The notes under the pieces are model-generated. The model made no database searches. It was not told the origin of the DNA and saw only the letters and a program-made list of their open reading frames with translations. 64,000 nucleotides of DNA from an uncultured Victivallales bacterium (GTDB taxonomy: Bacteria; Verrucomicrobiota; Lentisphaeria; Victivallales; UBA1829): contig CALXRI010000001.1 of the NCBI GenBank assembly GCA_944390795.1, positions 1 through 64,000 of the forward strand. The letters run 5' to 3'. This document shows, in pieces, positions 36,249 through 45,584 of this stretch (the stretch's first letter is position 1; each line of letters begins with the position of its first letter). Both the position numbers and the translations under genes were made by a program.

Positions 36249-36754
36249 AACGCACCTGTCTGATTCCGCCGGGAGGGATCGACGGCCGCCATGCCGGAAA
36301 TGATGTTTCTGCCGATCAGAACCTGATAGCTGAAGTTTTTCCGGTTTGCCAGCGAAAACTCGCGTTCCATGGTCAGAGATCCGATCCGGACTGTCAGCAT
36401 GACAATATACCGCGTCTGCGATTTGCCGCCATGCCGGACAATGGAAGTCCGGCGTTTCAGCGGAAGTTCGTAGGAGTGTTCCTCGCCCGTGCCCCGCTGG
36501 CGGATCCTGAACGATACGAATTTCCCGCCGTCGCGCTGAATCAGGCGGATCCCCTCCGCATCAATGGACGAGGTATCCGCGCCGGTGTCGATCTTTGCGG
36601 GAAACGGCGACGCAAAAGGTGTCACAAATACAGGCTCCTCGATTCCGACAATTCCCAACGGAAGACTCCGAAGCGGATCCTCCGCACTGTGACAGGAGCA
36701 AAGAAGAAACGCGGAAACCGCACAGACCGGAATCAATAAGGAAAAAACTCTCAT
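36245..36754 (-). CDS. Retropepsin-like aspartic protease lipoprotein (Zn_protease/RloA-like family)
   Basis: A 169-residue exported protein with a signal peptide and lipobox ending LLCSC near residue 20. The catalytic motif DTGADTSS near residue 51 is the aspartic retropepsin signature; the family was formerly called ATP-dependent zinc protease. A second conserved GRNIISG motif near the C-terminus marks the family. Start 36754 is chosen because GGGGGGA lies upstream and it gives a proper signal peptide. It overlaps the 7TM gene by 4 nt (ATGA). Confidence 0.87.
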   Translation of the reverse strand: MRVFSLLIPVCAVSAFLLCSCHSAEDPLRSLPLGIVGIEEPVFVTPFASPFPAKIDTGADTSSIDAEGIRLIQRDGGKFVSFRIRQRGTGEEHSYELPLKRRTSIVRHGGKSQTRYIVMLTVRIGSLTMEREFSLANRKNFSYQVLIGRNIISGMAAVDPSRRNQTGAL

Positions 36755-36835
36755 CCCTGATCCCCCCTTTCCGAATGAATGATGTTTGAAAGTCAGCACT
36801 GCGATGCAGGACTCCGGAAGTCAGACAGACCTCCG

Positions 36836-37618
36836 TCAATCCGCCGCCTTTTCTCCCAGAGCCGAGGTGCCCGGATTCCATTCGAACTTGCAATCTTCGA
36901 TTTTCATTCTGCAGGTCAGAGGATGAATTGCGAATGTCTTTGCAATCAGGTAAGTCTTCGATCCCTCCGTAAAAACACTGGTCGGCATGGCCCTGACATC
37001 TGAACCGCTTTTGATGACCGTTCCTTCAATCAGCCGGAACCGCAGCTGTTCGCCCACATCCACATCCGCCAGCTGTCCGTTCGGCTTGAAAATGATGGCC
37101 CGGCAGACCTCCCGCGGTTCATCGTCATCCGATTCCGATATATTCTTAAGCGGACCGAGAGGAACATTGCTGATACTTTTCACAGCCTGTGTCGTTCCGC
37201 CGCTCCAGAGATTTTCCTCCCGGGCGAATTCCGGATCCGTCGTTCCGGAGGTGTGGGGAATCATGGCAATTCCCTTGTGCAGAACACTCCATTGCTCCCC
37301 GTCAATCCAGGTGTCGAAAAACCAGTCTCCGTTCGCATCCCTGTAAACAAGACACGGGCGGTAGACGCACGAATTCATGGAAAGGCGGATGCCGTTCCAG
37401 TCCTTTTCCGTCGGAAACACCACCGCGACGTAAGAATTGTTCGTCACGGCATAGGAGCGGGCGGCCTTGATTTTTGCGGCAAGCTCACGGGTGGAGCTTG
37501 TCATGGCGCCCCCCTTCATCATGACGGAGAACGCGGGAGTCGCAATCCCCAGAATGACGGCGGCAATCGCCACAACGACCAGGAGTTCCACTAAGGTGTA
37601 GCGATGAATTCTTCTCAT
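36836..37618 (-). CDS. Type II secretion/type IV pilin-like pseudopilin (GspH-like)
   Basis: The 260-residue protein has a prepilin leader with the processing region RYTLVELLVVVAIAAVILGI. The usual Gly before Phe is a Tyr-Thr pair here, a form common in Lentisphaerota. The long hydrophobic helix is followed by a beta-rich globular domain with four Cys. Such TLVELLVV pseudopilins are massively expanded in Victivallis and relatives, where their role is not known. GGAGAGGAG precedes the ATG. It has a strong promoter of its own and lies 81 bp upstream of the retropepsin gene. Confidence 0.87.
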   Translation of the reverse strand: MRRIHRYTLVELLVVVAIAAVILGIATPAFSVMMKGGAMTSSTRELAAKIKAARSYAVTNNSYVAVVFPTEKDWNGIRLSMNSCVYRPCLVYRDANGDWFFDTWIDGEQWSVLHKGIAMIPHTSGTTDPEFAREENLWSGGTTQAVKSISNVPLGPLKNISESDDDEPREVCRAIIFKPNGQLADVDVGEQLRFRLIEGTVIKSGSDVRAMPTSVFTEGSKTYLIAKTFAIHPLTCRMKIEDCKFEWNPGTSALGEKAAD

Positions 37619-37674
37619 AATTTCTCCTCTCCGGTTGTCCGGAAGCGGACAGATTCCCGTTCAAACTTCTCCGA

Positions 37675-37703
37675 ACAATACTATTGGGAATGCGCTTTGT
37701 CAA
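37675..37703 (-). promoter_or_regulatory. Promoter of the pseudopilin gene
   Basis: Minus-strand -35 TTGACA (37698-37703), 17-bp spacer and -10 TATTGT (37675-37680). It starts about 10 bp after the U-tract of the importer terminator. Confidence 0.75.
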
Positions 37704-37713
37704 GTTCCCAAAC

Positions 37714-37750
37714 AAAAAAAGCGGTCTCTCCGGGATGCGGAGAAACCGCT
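37714..37750 (-). terminator. Terminator of the sugar importer operon
   Basis: Minus-strand stem AGCGGTTTCTCC pairing with GGAGAGACCGCT, followed by a run of seven T, 26 bp after the MalG-type permease stop. Confidence 0.9.
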
Positions 37751-37775
37751 GAAAAGGCATCTTAACAGAACAAGG

Positions 37776-40100
37776 TCACTTTTCCGTCGGGACAACAATG
37801 CCCTTGATAATGATGTTCTGGCAGAAGACAAACACCAGAAGAGTCGGAATCGCGGCAATGATCAGCGCGGCGAACCCCACTGCCTGGCTCGAGCGGATCT
37901 GCAGCTGATACAGATGCACCATCATGGTCCACATGGATTTGTCCTGGCAGAGCAGAAACGCCATCATGAAGTTGCCGTATGCCAGCGTGAAGGTGTTCAG
38001 CGCAAGAACGGAAAGGATCGGCGTGGAAAGCCCCATGGCAATCTGCCAGAAGACCGTCCATTCACTTGCACCGTCAATTGCCGCGGATTCAAAAAGCTCC
38101 TTCGGCAGACTGTCGAAGAATCCTTTCAGAAGAAAGATCATGTAACCGTTCGCCATCGTCGGCAGAATCAGAGCTCCGAACGTGTTCAGAAGATTCAGAT
38201 TCTTGATCAGAAGGAACTGCGGAATTCCAAGCACCATCGGTGGAAATGCCATCGGAAGCATCAGAAACAGCAGGATCTTGTATGCGGGCGCCATTTTGTA
38301 GCGGGAGAGCGCATAAGCGCACAGCGGATTCACGATCAGCGCCGCAAGCACTGCAAGCGCACAGTAAATCAGCGTGTTCTTCGCGGCATTGCCGTTGGTG
38401 ATGATCGTATCAACCACCATGACATAATTCCGCTTCAGATATTCCTTTACAAGGTCCCACTTATGATCCAGAACGGAAAACCATTCATATTCCCGGATGG
38501 GAGGAGCGATTCTGTCCCAGGTCGTGTAGACCGTCCCCCAGGCATTGTTGACTGCGGCGACATCCTTGTATTTGTTTTTCAGGAACTTGTGCCAGAGCGG
38601 CTGCATTTTCGCAACATCCGCAATAAGACGGAGGTTGGCATGGGCGGGATCCTTCACAAATTCCTGGTAATGCTCCTTCACACTCATGCTGATGTCCGGA
38701 GACGCCGGATATTTGGAATGGAACGGAATCTCAAGTTTGCTCCTGATCGTGCTCTTGTAATCCATGGACATCTTCTTGTAATCCACGCTCTTGTCCGGCA
38801 GCATATATTTGCTTTCGATGAAATCACGGTAATCGGAAATAGCGGTTCGGACAAGGGAGATTTCCTCAGCGCCCATCGTATTGACGAATTCAGTCCAGTC
38901 TTTCGCCAGTGCCAGATTCTCCGCAGGATGCTCCTCGGGAAGCGGAATGGAATCAATGGACTTGTAACCCATGTCATACACATCGTTCAGGCGGGCAATC
39001 GTGCCGTATTTCTTTTTCAGCCAGTCACGGTATTCGCCTGCAAGTGTGTCAAGATGAATGTATTGCGGCGGAAGCACGAGAGAGACAAATTCGTTCCAGT
39101 CGGTCTTGAGCTGCCCGCTTTCCGGCTCCCTTGCCGGCAGTTTGATATCATCAAAAGTCTTGGCATTGCTTTCGTGAAGGGCATTGACCTCTTTGATGTC
39201 TTTATATTTCTCCCTGAGAAATTTGATCCAAAGCGGGGTGGCGGCAGAATCCAGACGCAGGAAAGCGTAGTTCACATCCTCACGGACATACTTGCTCCAC
39301 AGTTTGGTAAATTCACCCTTCCCTTTCGGATAGCTTCTGGGCAGGGCGATGTCAAGCCAGGAGTTGTATTTTGTCCCGAGCTTCCTGTTCAGATCGGTGA
39401 GATCCCGCGCAACATTCTTGCGCAGGCTGTCTACGAAAAATCCGTCAAGATCCACCCAGTATGTGTGAAGCCCGCTGATCTGGGTATTTTTGAATTCAAG
39501 AATTTCCTTGAGAATTCCCTTGCTGTAATCCGTTGAAATCTTCCTGGTATGAAAGCGTTCCACCGGAAGTCCGACGGCATCCCAGGAGGTGTAATCCGTG
39601 TCGCATGCCTCATTCAGCTTTTTGATCCCCTCTTCACCCTTGCCGTATTTTTTGGAGAGCCAGGTACGGAAATCGCGAAGCACCATTGGATAAACTCCGG
39701 TTTCGTTCGCCATGCCGATCCCGCGCCAGTAATGCGGTTTCCGCTCCTTCATCTCCGCAAGAAACGCCTTGTAGTCGTCAAATCTCACACGGGACGGGTT
39801 CTCGGGCTTCCGCACATTGTTCACGGCTCCGACTGGCTCCCGGAACGCGTTGAAAAACAGATTGTTCTGACCGTTGAATTTCGTTGCAAGATGTTTCTGA
39901 AACAGGAGTTCATGATTGTAAATGAACTCGGGCAGCAGGGAAAACTCCGAAAAGTCAACCTCGCTCTTGAAGGATCCGGAAACCATCAGGAGAAGCGGAT
40001 AAACCATCGTGACCGCTCCCAGAAGAAGCAGCACGTGAATTGAAATATTCAGAATCTTGACTTTCAGACTCTTTTTTTCTACTTTGCCGATAATAGCCAT
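37776..40100 (-). CDS. MalG-type ABC permease with a 515-residue repeat-bearing extracytoplasmic insertion
   Basis: The 774-residue protein is nearly three times the usual permease length. One membrane helix (about 20-42) is followed by a soluble region (about 50-565) in the loop between helices 1 and 2, where about 50 residues are normal. The rest is a normal MalG core with the EAA loop (ESAAIDGASEWTVFW near 680). The insertion holds six repeats of 65-80 residues starting near 143, 223, 290, 355, 422 and 501; most read FLxxKYxxIxxxN...YxSxDxIxLP. The motif resembles one found in GH42 beta-galactosidases. GGGGAAAT precedes the ATG; the previous gene ends 2 bp upstream. Confidence 0.9.
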   Translation of the reverse strand: MAIIGKVEKKSLKVKILNISIHVLLLLGAVTMVYPLLLMVSGSFKSEVDFSEFSLLPEFIYNHELLFQKHLATKFNGQNNLFFNAFREPVGAVNNVRKPENPSRVRFDDYKAFLAEMKERKPHYWRGIGMANETGVYPMVLRDFRTWLSKKYGKGEEGIKKLNEACDTDYTSWDAVGLPVERFHTRKISTDYSKGILKEILEFKNTQISGLHTYWVDLDGFFVDSLRKNVARDLTDLNRKLGTKYNSWLDIALPRSYPKGKGEFTKLWSKYVREDVNYAFLRLDSAATPLWIKFLREKYKDIKEVNALHESNAKTFDDIKLPAREPESGQLKTDWNEFVSLVLPPQYIHLDTLAGEYRDWLKKKYGTIARLNDVYDMGYKSIDSIPLPEEHPAENLALAKDWTEFVNTMGAEEISLVRTAISDYRDFIESKYMLPDKSVDYKKMSMDYKSTIRSKLEIPFHSKYPASPDISMSVKEHYQEFVKDPAHANLRLIADVAKMQPLWHKFLKNKYKDVAAVNNAWGTVYTTWDRIAPPIREYEWFSVLDHKWDLVKEYLKRNYVMVVDTIITNGNAAKNTLIYCALAVLAALIVNPLCAYALSRYKMAPAYKILLFLMLPMAFPPMVLGIPQFLLIKNLNLLNTFGALILPTMANGYMIFLLKGFFDSLPKELFESAAIDGASEWTVFWQIAMGLSTPILSVLALNTFTLAYGNFMMAFLLCQDKSMWTMMVHLYQLQIRSSQAVGFAALIIAAIPTLLVFVFCQNIIIKGIVVPTEK

Positions 40101-40102
40101 AA

Positions 40103-42682
40103 TTATTTCCCCGTAGTCTTGAATTCCATCTTGGAAAGTCTCTTGAGATTGTAAATGGTGAACAGCAGCGTCATCATTCCAAGCACCCACGCCATGGAAA
40201 TGGCGCTTCCGAACTGCAGATTCGTATAGGCTTCTTTGAAGATATGCAGCTCGGCCACTTCGGTATTCGCGCGCCCGAACGTCATAATAAGGATCATGCC
40301 TCCGGACTGCGCCGACGCAATAAAGGCTCCGACAAAGTTGATGATAATCAGGGCTTTCAGGGTCGGAAGCGTCACATGCCAGATTTTCTGGAAGAAGTTC
40401 GCCCCGTCGATCTCAGCCGCCTCGTAGGTCTCATCCGGGACACCCTTCAGCGCGGCCAGATAGATCAGACATCCGGGACCCGCGCCCGCCCAGATTGTCG
40501 GCAGCACGCATGCCATCATGGCCCATTTCGCATCGTTCAGCCAGTCCTGCGGCGTGAATTCCAGACCGATCAGTCCGGCAAGACTGTTGAGAGTCTGATT
40601 GAGGATTCCCGAAGATCCCGCCTGATAAAACAGCTTCCACATGAAAATCACGACAAGACCGCTCATCACCGCCGGCAGATAATAAAGCGTCCGGTAAACG
40701 ATTTTGCCGTGGGAAACCTCCTGAAGCAGAATCGCCAGAATAATCGGAGCGAGAAAACCTATGGTCAGAATGAACATCATATAGCGGAACGTATTCCAGA
40801 TTGCAGACCACCACTCATCGCTGAACAGAACCCCGGCAAGATTGTCAAATCCCACCCAGCGGCTGTCGCCTACCACGCGGTATTCCTGGAAAAACAGCTG
40901 CGAACCCGTTATCATGGGATAATATGTCCAGATCAGGATGCTTGCCAGTGCGGGGATCATGATCAGATACCCGGGCCAGTTCCGCCGGAAATCCCACCCG
41001 CGCTTTTTGCCTGAATAGGAATCCTTCGGCGAAAAGACCTTCCAGATATTGTAAATCACAAAACAGAAGAGACAGGCGATCAGAATCGCCACAACAACGG
41101 CAACCGTCGTGCGTTTCTGCTGTTCCTGCGGGGAAATATACCCGATCATCCGTTCATTGGTGCGGTTTTCCGCCTTCTTCAGAATATCCTGAAGGATCTG
41201 AATGCGTTTCTCCTTGATCTCGGGAGAATCGCCTTCCGGAAGTTTTCCGTCGCGGAAAAGCTGCATGGCCTCGTCCAGCGGCTGGGTCAGATAGATATAC
41301 ACCATCTGGCAGTTCCGTCCGTACGGTTCGGGCTTTCCATCCTTCAGCGCCTGATTGAACGCCTGCTCCCAGGACGGCGGAAAATATTTCAGGTATTCCG
41401 TATAGCCGAACTCCCGGAGATAAACCGGCGACAGGGAGCGTCCCTGACCGAGATTGACCATGGTTTCCGCGTAAATCTTACGCGCGGCCTTGGAATTCAT
41501 GAAACTGATGTATGCCCAGGCGGCATCCCGGATTTTCTCCGCCGGAACATATTTGCCCTCCGAATTGCTTCTGCCTGCAATGCCGGCAAAGATTCCGCTG
41601 AGCGTTGCATTGATCTCAGAGGCGCCCTTCCCCGAAGGACCGGCCGGAAACGGAGCAATGCCCACAAGCGCGGGATCGATATCCCCGCCCATCCGGTCGT
41701 CGCCCAGATACTGGGAATACATGCCGAGTTTTCCTGCCTGCTGGGCAAGTTTGACGGAACGTTCATCTGAATTCAACGTGGAATAGCCGTGCTGAATCGT
41801 GCCGTCGGAATCCTGCCAGCGCTCCGTTGCAAGACGCATGTAGAAATCCAGTGCCGTTGCCGCTTCCCGGGAACCGAACGCAGCCTTCCACTGCCCGGTT
41901 TTCGGATCCTTCACCACCGCATCCCCGCCGGCGCTCCAGAGATAAGACATGAAATCCCATGAGGAGGAAGCGCCGCTCGCCATGCTGATTCCGTATTTAT
42001 TGCGGGCCGGGTCGGAAATCCTCCGCGCGCATTCCAGAAGCTCGTCCCAGGTTCTCGGCGGCTTCTCCGGATCAAGCCCCGCATCCTGAAAGATGTCCTT
42101 CCGCCAGAACAGCGCCCGGACCAGAATTTTGCTTCCCACCGCCCAGACATGTTTTCCCGCCTGAAAACCGCCCACTGCGGGGCCGTCGCGGTAAACGATC
42201 GGACGAATTGCTGCTGGAAGACTCTTCAGAAAGTTGTCAATGCTTTTCAGCTCGGGGTCGTTTTCAATATATTTGTCGAGCGGCCAGAGGAAGTTCTGCT
42301 GAATATAGGTGTCAGACATGCGGAAGTTCACATTGATCACATCCGGAGCCGCACCGCCCGCGATCGCCAGCATCAGCCGGGACTCCATTCCGATATTCTG
42401 AATCTCAATTCCGCTGAACGGAGAAAGTTCAATATTCGGATGCAGTCTGCGGAATTCTCGAAGGATTTCCAGCTGGACTTTGGTATTGGGGTCCGTCGAC
42501 TTCGGGTCGGGAAGCGACATGACCCTCAGCGGTATCTTCAGAATCTTGCCTGGCGATGCGACCTTTGCGGAAGCCGGAGCGGCTTCCTTTTCGTCGGCGG
42601 CATTCAAGTCTGGAACAAACAGAAGGGATGCGGTTGCAGCAATCCCCGACAGCAGCGTTGCGAAAAAGACTCTGCGTTTCAT
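40103..42682 (-). CDS. Sugar-binding protein fused to MalF-type ABC permease
   Basis: One 859-residue chain combines two importer parts. A signal peptide (about 1-27) leads into a family-1 solute-binding domain (about 50-500, with RDGPAVGGFQ and AFWRKDIFQDAGLDPEKPP-like segments). Next come an extra membrane helix near 525-548 and then a MalF-type permease (about 570-859) with six helices and the EAA loop YEAAEIDGANFFQKI. The extra helix brings the chain back to the cytoplasm, so the topology is consistent. The binding protein is thus tethered to its own channel. No ATPase gene is nearby, so a shared MsmX-like one is presumed. Start 42682 gives a clean signal peptide; longer starts exist to 42763. 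Confidence 0.9.
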   Translation of the reverse strand: MKRRVFFATLLSGIAATASLLFVPDLNAADEKEAAPASAKVASPGKILKIPLRVMSLPDPKSTDPNTKVQLEILREFRRLHPNIELSPFSGIEIQNIGMESRLMLAIAGGAAPDVINVNFRMSDTYIQQNFLWPLDKYIENDPELKSIDNFLKSLPAAIRPIVYRDGPAVGGFQAGKHVWAVGSKILVRALFWRKDIFQDAGLDPEKPPRTWDELLECARRISDPARNKYGISMASGASSSWDFMSYLWSAGGDAVVKDPKTGQWKAAFGSREAATALDFYMRLATERWQDSDGTIQHGYSTLNSDERSVKLAQQAGKLGMYSQYLGDDRMGGDIDPALVGIAPFPAGPSGKGASEINATLSGIFAGIAGRSNSEGKYVPAEKIRDAAWAYISFMNSKAARKIYAETMVNLGQGRSLSPVYLREFGYTEYLKYFPPSWEQAFNQALKDGKPEPYGRNCQMVYIYLTQPLDEAMQLFRDGKLPEGDSPEIKEKRIQILQDILKKAENRTNERMIGYISPQEQQKRTTVAVVVAILIACLFCFVIYNIWKVFSPKDSYSGKKRGWDFRRNWPGYLIMIPALASILIWTYYPMITGSQLFFQEYRVVGDSRWVGFDNLAGVLFSDEWWSAIWNTFRYMMFILTIGFLAPIILAILLQEVSHGKIVYRTLYYLPAVMSGLVVIFMWKLFYQAGSSGILNQTLNSLAGLIGLEFTPQDWLNDAKWAMMACVLPTIWAGAGPGCLIYLAALKGVPDETYEAAEIDGANFFQKIWHVTLPTLKALIIINFVGAFIASAQSGGMILIMTFGRANTEVAELHIFKEAYTNLQFGSAISMAWVLGMMTLLFTIYNLKRLSKMEFKTTGK

Positions 42683-42934
42683 TTTATTGCCGGTCCCCAT
42701 GAACAATGGGGAATCTTGCCCCCGTACTGTTGCCCGCTGCAACTTTTCCGGAAGCCGTTTCATGTTGATTTTACGACAGGAGCAGCCAACTCCTCACCCA
42801 CCGGCCATGCGGAGAATACATAGCCTGAAAAGTTAAAAATAATACGGGTTCGGCATTTTACAAGCTTTTTCGTACCGGGAATCATGAAAAATACTGAAAA
42901 AACAAAGTATTTGGAGACAGAAAAATACAGAATA

Positions 42935-43609
42935 TCACATTTCCGGCATGAAAGACGGATTTTTCGGATCCAGTTTTTGAAAGACGGAGAGATAAGCCGC
43001 ATAAGCCTTCTCATATCGTTCCATTTCAGATTTTGTAAGAAGTTTGCGCGTCTGCGTCCGGGATGCCTGAACCGTGGCTTCCGCGTCGTCCAGCATTCCG
43101 ATCAGCAAGTTGTAAATTCCGATTTCGCTGTTGGAAAACGTTCCGTCCGATATTTTGAAATTGCCGATGAGCCTGTTCCCGAAAAAGGCGGCCATTCCAT
43201 CCACCGAATGGTCAATGGAATACTGATAATCCGCAAGATCCCCCAGCGTCCCCAGAAGACTCTTCACTAGAGTGACAAACCGGATCATCTCCGGATACTC
43301 CAGAACACGACGCTCGTTCCGGGCGGCTTTGTAAATGCGCTCCGCTTTTTCAAGGGAAATCCCGATCAGGGCTTCCGCAAGGGAGTAGATATCCCGCCGC
43401 TCCTCGTCGGAATGGGAAAAGAGATTGACTCTCAGCAGTTTCAGGGCACAGCAGTATGCGGCGTCGCGCTGTGCCATTTCAGGCGGAAAATTGATGGATG
43501 CCAGGGAGCCGGATCTTCTGGCTCCTCCGAATTCAAACGGTGAGGTCATACGCAGAAAACTGCGCCTGACCCGGTCAATCATTCCCGTCTTGTTTTTCTG
43601 ATACTTCAT
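42935..43609 (-). CDS. Protein of unknown function upstream of the sugar importer
   Basis: The 224-residue product (from the ATG at 43609; an in-frame GTG at 43642 also exists) is predicted to be alpha-helical and soluble, with a central segment LRVNLFSHSDEERRDIYSLAEALIG and no signal peptide or known motif. The promoter at 43657-43684 would start the transcript only a few bases before 43642, which favours 43609. A weak AT-rich hairpin (about 42889-42913) follows the stop, so it may be transcribed separately from the importer. Confidence 0.6.
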   Translation of the reverse strand: MKYQKNKTGMIDRVRRSFLRMTSPFEFGGARRSGSLASINFPPEMAQRDAAYCCALKLLRVNLFSHSDEERRDIYSLAEALIGISLEKAERIYKAARNERRVLEYPEMIRFVTLVKSLLGTLGDLADYQYSIDHSVDGMAAFFGNRLIGNFKISDGTFSNSEIGIYNLLIGMLDDAEATVQASRTQTRKLLTKSEMERYEKAYAAYLSVFQKLDPKNPSFMPEM

Positions 43610-43656
43610 AATTCGTATCGCATCCCGCTTCGTTTGCACCACAGCATGATACTGTC

Positions 43657-43684
43657 AATTTACTGCAGAATCCTGAATTTTCAA
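43657..43684 (-). promoter_or_regulatory. Probable promoter of the unknown gene at 42935
   Basis: Minus-strand -35 TTGAAA (43679-43684), 16-bp spacer and -10 TAAATT (43657-43662). Confidence 0.5.
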
Positions 43685-43820
43685 CAAAATACCCGAAGGG
43701 CGGCGGACTTTCCCGGGCCTTGTCCGGAACGGCTTGCACAAGGCAGATGCGCGGATTCGCGGAGAACGGTGCGCCGCCGGGGACATGGATCCGTCCCGCC
43801 GGAACGGATACGGAAAAAAC

Positions 43821-44045
43821 TTATTCGTTCAGGGCGTTTTCCAGTTTCTTGTTGTAATCGGAGCTTGTCCGGTCAAGCTTCCGCGCCATTTTCCGGCCCT
43901 GTTCGACAGACTTGTTCCCGCTCAGATAATCCGCCGTCTTATCTGCACTTTTCATCGCTTCCGACTGGTCGCTCTCGCCGCATGCGGACAACAGCGCCGC
44001 GGTTCCGGCACAGAGAAGAAGCAGTGCAAGCCATCTTTTCATCAT
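43821..44045 (-). CDS. Small lipoprotein of unknown function
   Basis: A 74-residue protein with a typical lipoprotein signal peptide ending in LLSAC (Cys near 22). The mature part is about 50 residues, charged and probably helical, rich in Ser, Lys and Asp. GGAGG stands 4 nt before the first ATG and 7 nt before the second (44042), so the second may be the real start. No homologue is recognised. It stands alone, about 100 bp downstream of nhaC on the same strand. Confidence 0.65.
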   Translation of the reverse strand: MMKRWLALLLLCAGTAALLSACGESDQSEAMKSADKTADYLSGNKSVEQGRKMARKLDRTSSDYNKKLENALNE

Positions 44046-44147
44046 GAAACCTCCATTCTTTCAGTTCCGCTGGGATTCACATTTTTCCCCGCAGGTTAAA
44101 AATAACCGTCAAAAGACAAAAAAGCAAGCAGCTTCGCCGGAAAAGAA

Positions 44148-45479
44148 TCAGGAAGTTCCGCAGGAACAGCTTCTGTTTCCGCGGAAAAACAGGATGGAGA
44201 CAGACAGGCAAAGCGCCAGCGCATAGGGATAGCAGAGAAATTTCATCACTTCCGAGGCGCTCACAGCGGCGGCGCCTGCAAGTCCGACGGCGGACAGAAT
44301 CTGCGCTCCGTAGGGAATCATCCCCTGCACGATGCATGACGTCGTGTCCAGAATGCTTGCGGAACGCGCCGGAGTCACATCGAAGCGTTTCGCCAGATCC
44401 TTTGCAATCGGGCCGGCAATCACGATCGCCACAGTGTTGTTCGCGGTGAAGACGTTCACGACTCCCACAAGAAGCGCGATCCCGAATTCGCAGCTCCGCC
44501 GCCCGCGGACCAGACGCTCAATCTTCCGCATCAGATATTCGATGCCGCCGTTATAACGGATCACCTTCAGCAGTCCGCCCGCCAGAAGCGCGACGATCAG
44601 CGTATCCGCCATGCTCCTTGCCCCCACTCCCGCGGCGGCGAGAAACTCCCAGAAACTGAACGAACCGTTCACGATCCCGATCACTCCGGCAAGCAGCGTG
44701 CCGAGCATCAGCAGCGCCATGACGTTCAGTCCGGTCAGCGCCAGCACAAGAACGCAGAGATACGGAATCACGTCGAGAACCATTTTCAGAGTCAGGGGCT
44801 TCGCTGTGACCGCGGCTCCCGCATGACTCAGAATCAGATACAGAATCACGGTTACGACCGCAGCCGGAGCCGCAATATGAAGATTCGCGGTGAATTTCTC
44901 CCGCATCTCAATGCCCTGCGTCCGGGTCGCGGCGATGGTGGTGTCCGAAATCATGGACAGATTGTCGCCGAACATGGATCCGCCCACCACAGCGCCGAGA
45001 CAGAGCCCCCCGGAAATGCCCAGTGTCTGCGTCACGCCGAGCGCAATCGGCGTCAGCGCCACAATCGTCCCGACCGACGTTCCGATCGAAAGGGAAATGA
45101 AACAGGCGACAACGAACAGGCCGCACAGCATCAGGTCGGGAGGAACGAACGAGAGCGCAATCTGAATGGTGGAATCCACGGCCCCCATCCGCCGCGCGGT
45201 TTCGGCAAACGCTCCGGCCAGGACAAAGATCAGGCACATCGTCATGATGTTGATGTCGCCCATGCCGTGTGCGAAAAGGTCGATTTTGCTCCGCAGCGAA
45301 GCCTTGTGGTTCAGCACCAGCGCGGAAGCCGAGGCGACGAGAAACGCAACCGTCATCGGCACCCGGTAGAAATCGCCCGAGACAATCGAAAGCCCCATGT
45401 AAAACACGAGGAACACGCCGAAGGGGATCAAGGCCCTCAGACGAGGCCCGCGGTTCGCGGAAAAATCTTCAATATCCAT
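44148..45479 (-). CDS. nhaC: Na+/H+ antiporter, NhaC family
   Basis: The 443-residue membrane protein has about eleven hydrophobic helices and the NhaC motifs: SIGTSVGTIVALTPIA near residue 130, GGSMFGDNLSMISDTT near 165 (membrane Asp residues for ion binding) and a related TANNTVAIVIAGP repeat near 345. It exchanges Na+ for H+, or acts as a related amino-acid or malate exchanger; the family contains both. With a V-ATPase predicted to move Na+, it would contribute to the sodium circuit. No partner gene is linked. Confidence 0.88.
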   Translation of the reverse strand: MDIEDFSANRGPRLRALIPFGVFLVFYMGLSIVSGDFYRVPMTVAFLVASASALVLNHKASLRSKIDLFAHGMGDINIMTMCLIFVLAGAFAETARRMGAVDSTIQIALSFVPPDLMLCGLFVVACFISLSIGTSVGTIVALTPIALGVTQTLGISGGLCLGAVVGGSMFGDNLSMISDTTIAATRTQGIEMREKFTANLHIAAPAAVVTVILYLILSHAGAAVTAKPLTLKMVLDVIPYLCVLVLALTGLNVMALLMLGTLLAGVIGIVNGSFSFWEFLAAAGVGARSMADTLIVALLAGGLLKVIRYNGGIEYLMRKIERLVRGRRSCEFGIALLVGVVNVFTANNTVAIVIAGPIAKDLAKRFDVTPARSASILDTTSCIVQGMIPYGAQILSAVGLAGAAAVSASEVMKFLCYPYALALCLSVSILFFRGNRSCSCGTS

Positions 45480-45538
45480 TGAATCATCCTTTTTTCATCC
45501 CGGCATTCACTCCCGTCAGCGCATTCGCGGAAGAAACG

Positions 45539-45566
45539 GCGGAAGCGGAAACTGTTCCGCTTCCGC
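45539..45566 (-). terminator. Perfect hairpin after pheT
   Basis: Exact 12-bp inverted repeat GCGGAAGCGGAA/TTCCGCTTCCGC with a 4-nt loop, 18 bp past the pheT stop. The U-tract is poor (GTTTCTT), so it may stabilise mRNA or act as a weak terminator. Confidence 0.7.
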
Positions 45567-45584
45567 GTGCGTGGAAAAGCCGTT

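Noticed and set aside
37776-42682. Missing ABC ATPase gene in the importer operon
   Set aside because: Not an anomaly in itself: many sugar importers share a distant MsmX-like ATPase, so I do not report loss.
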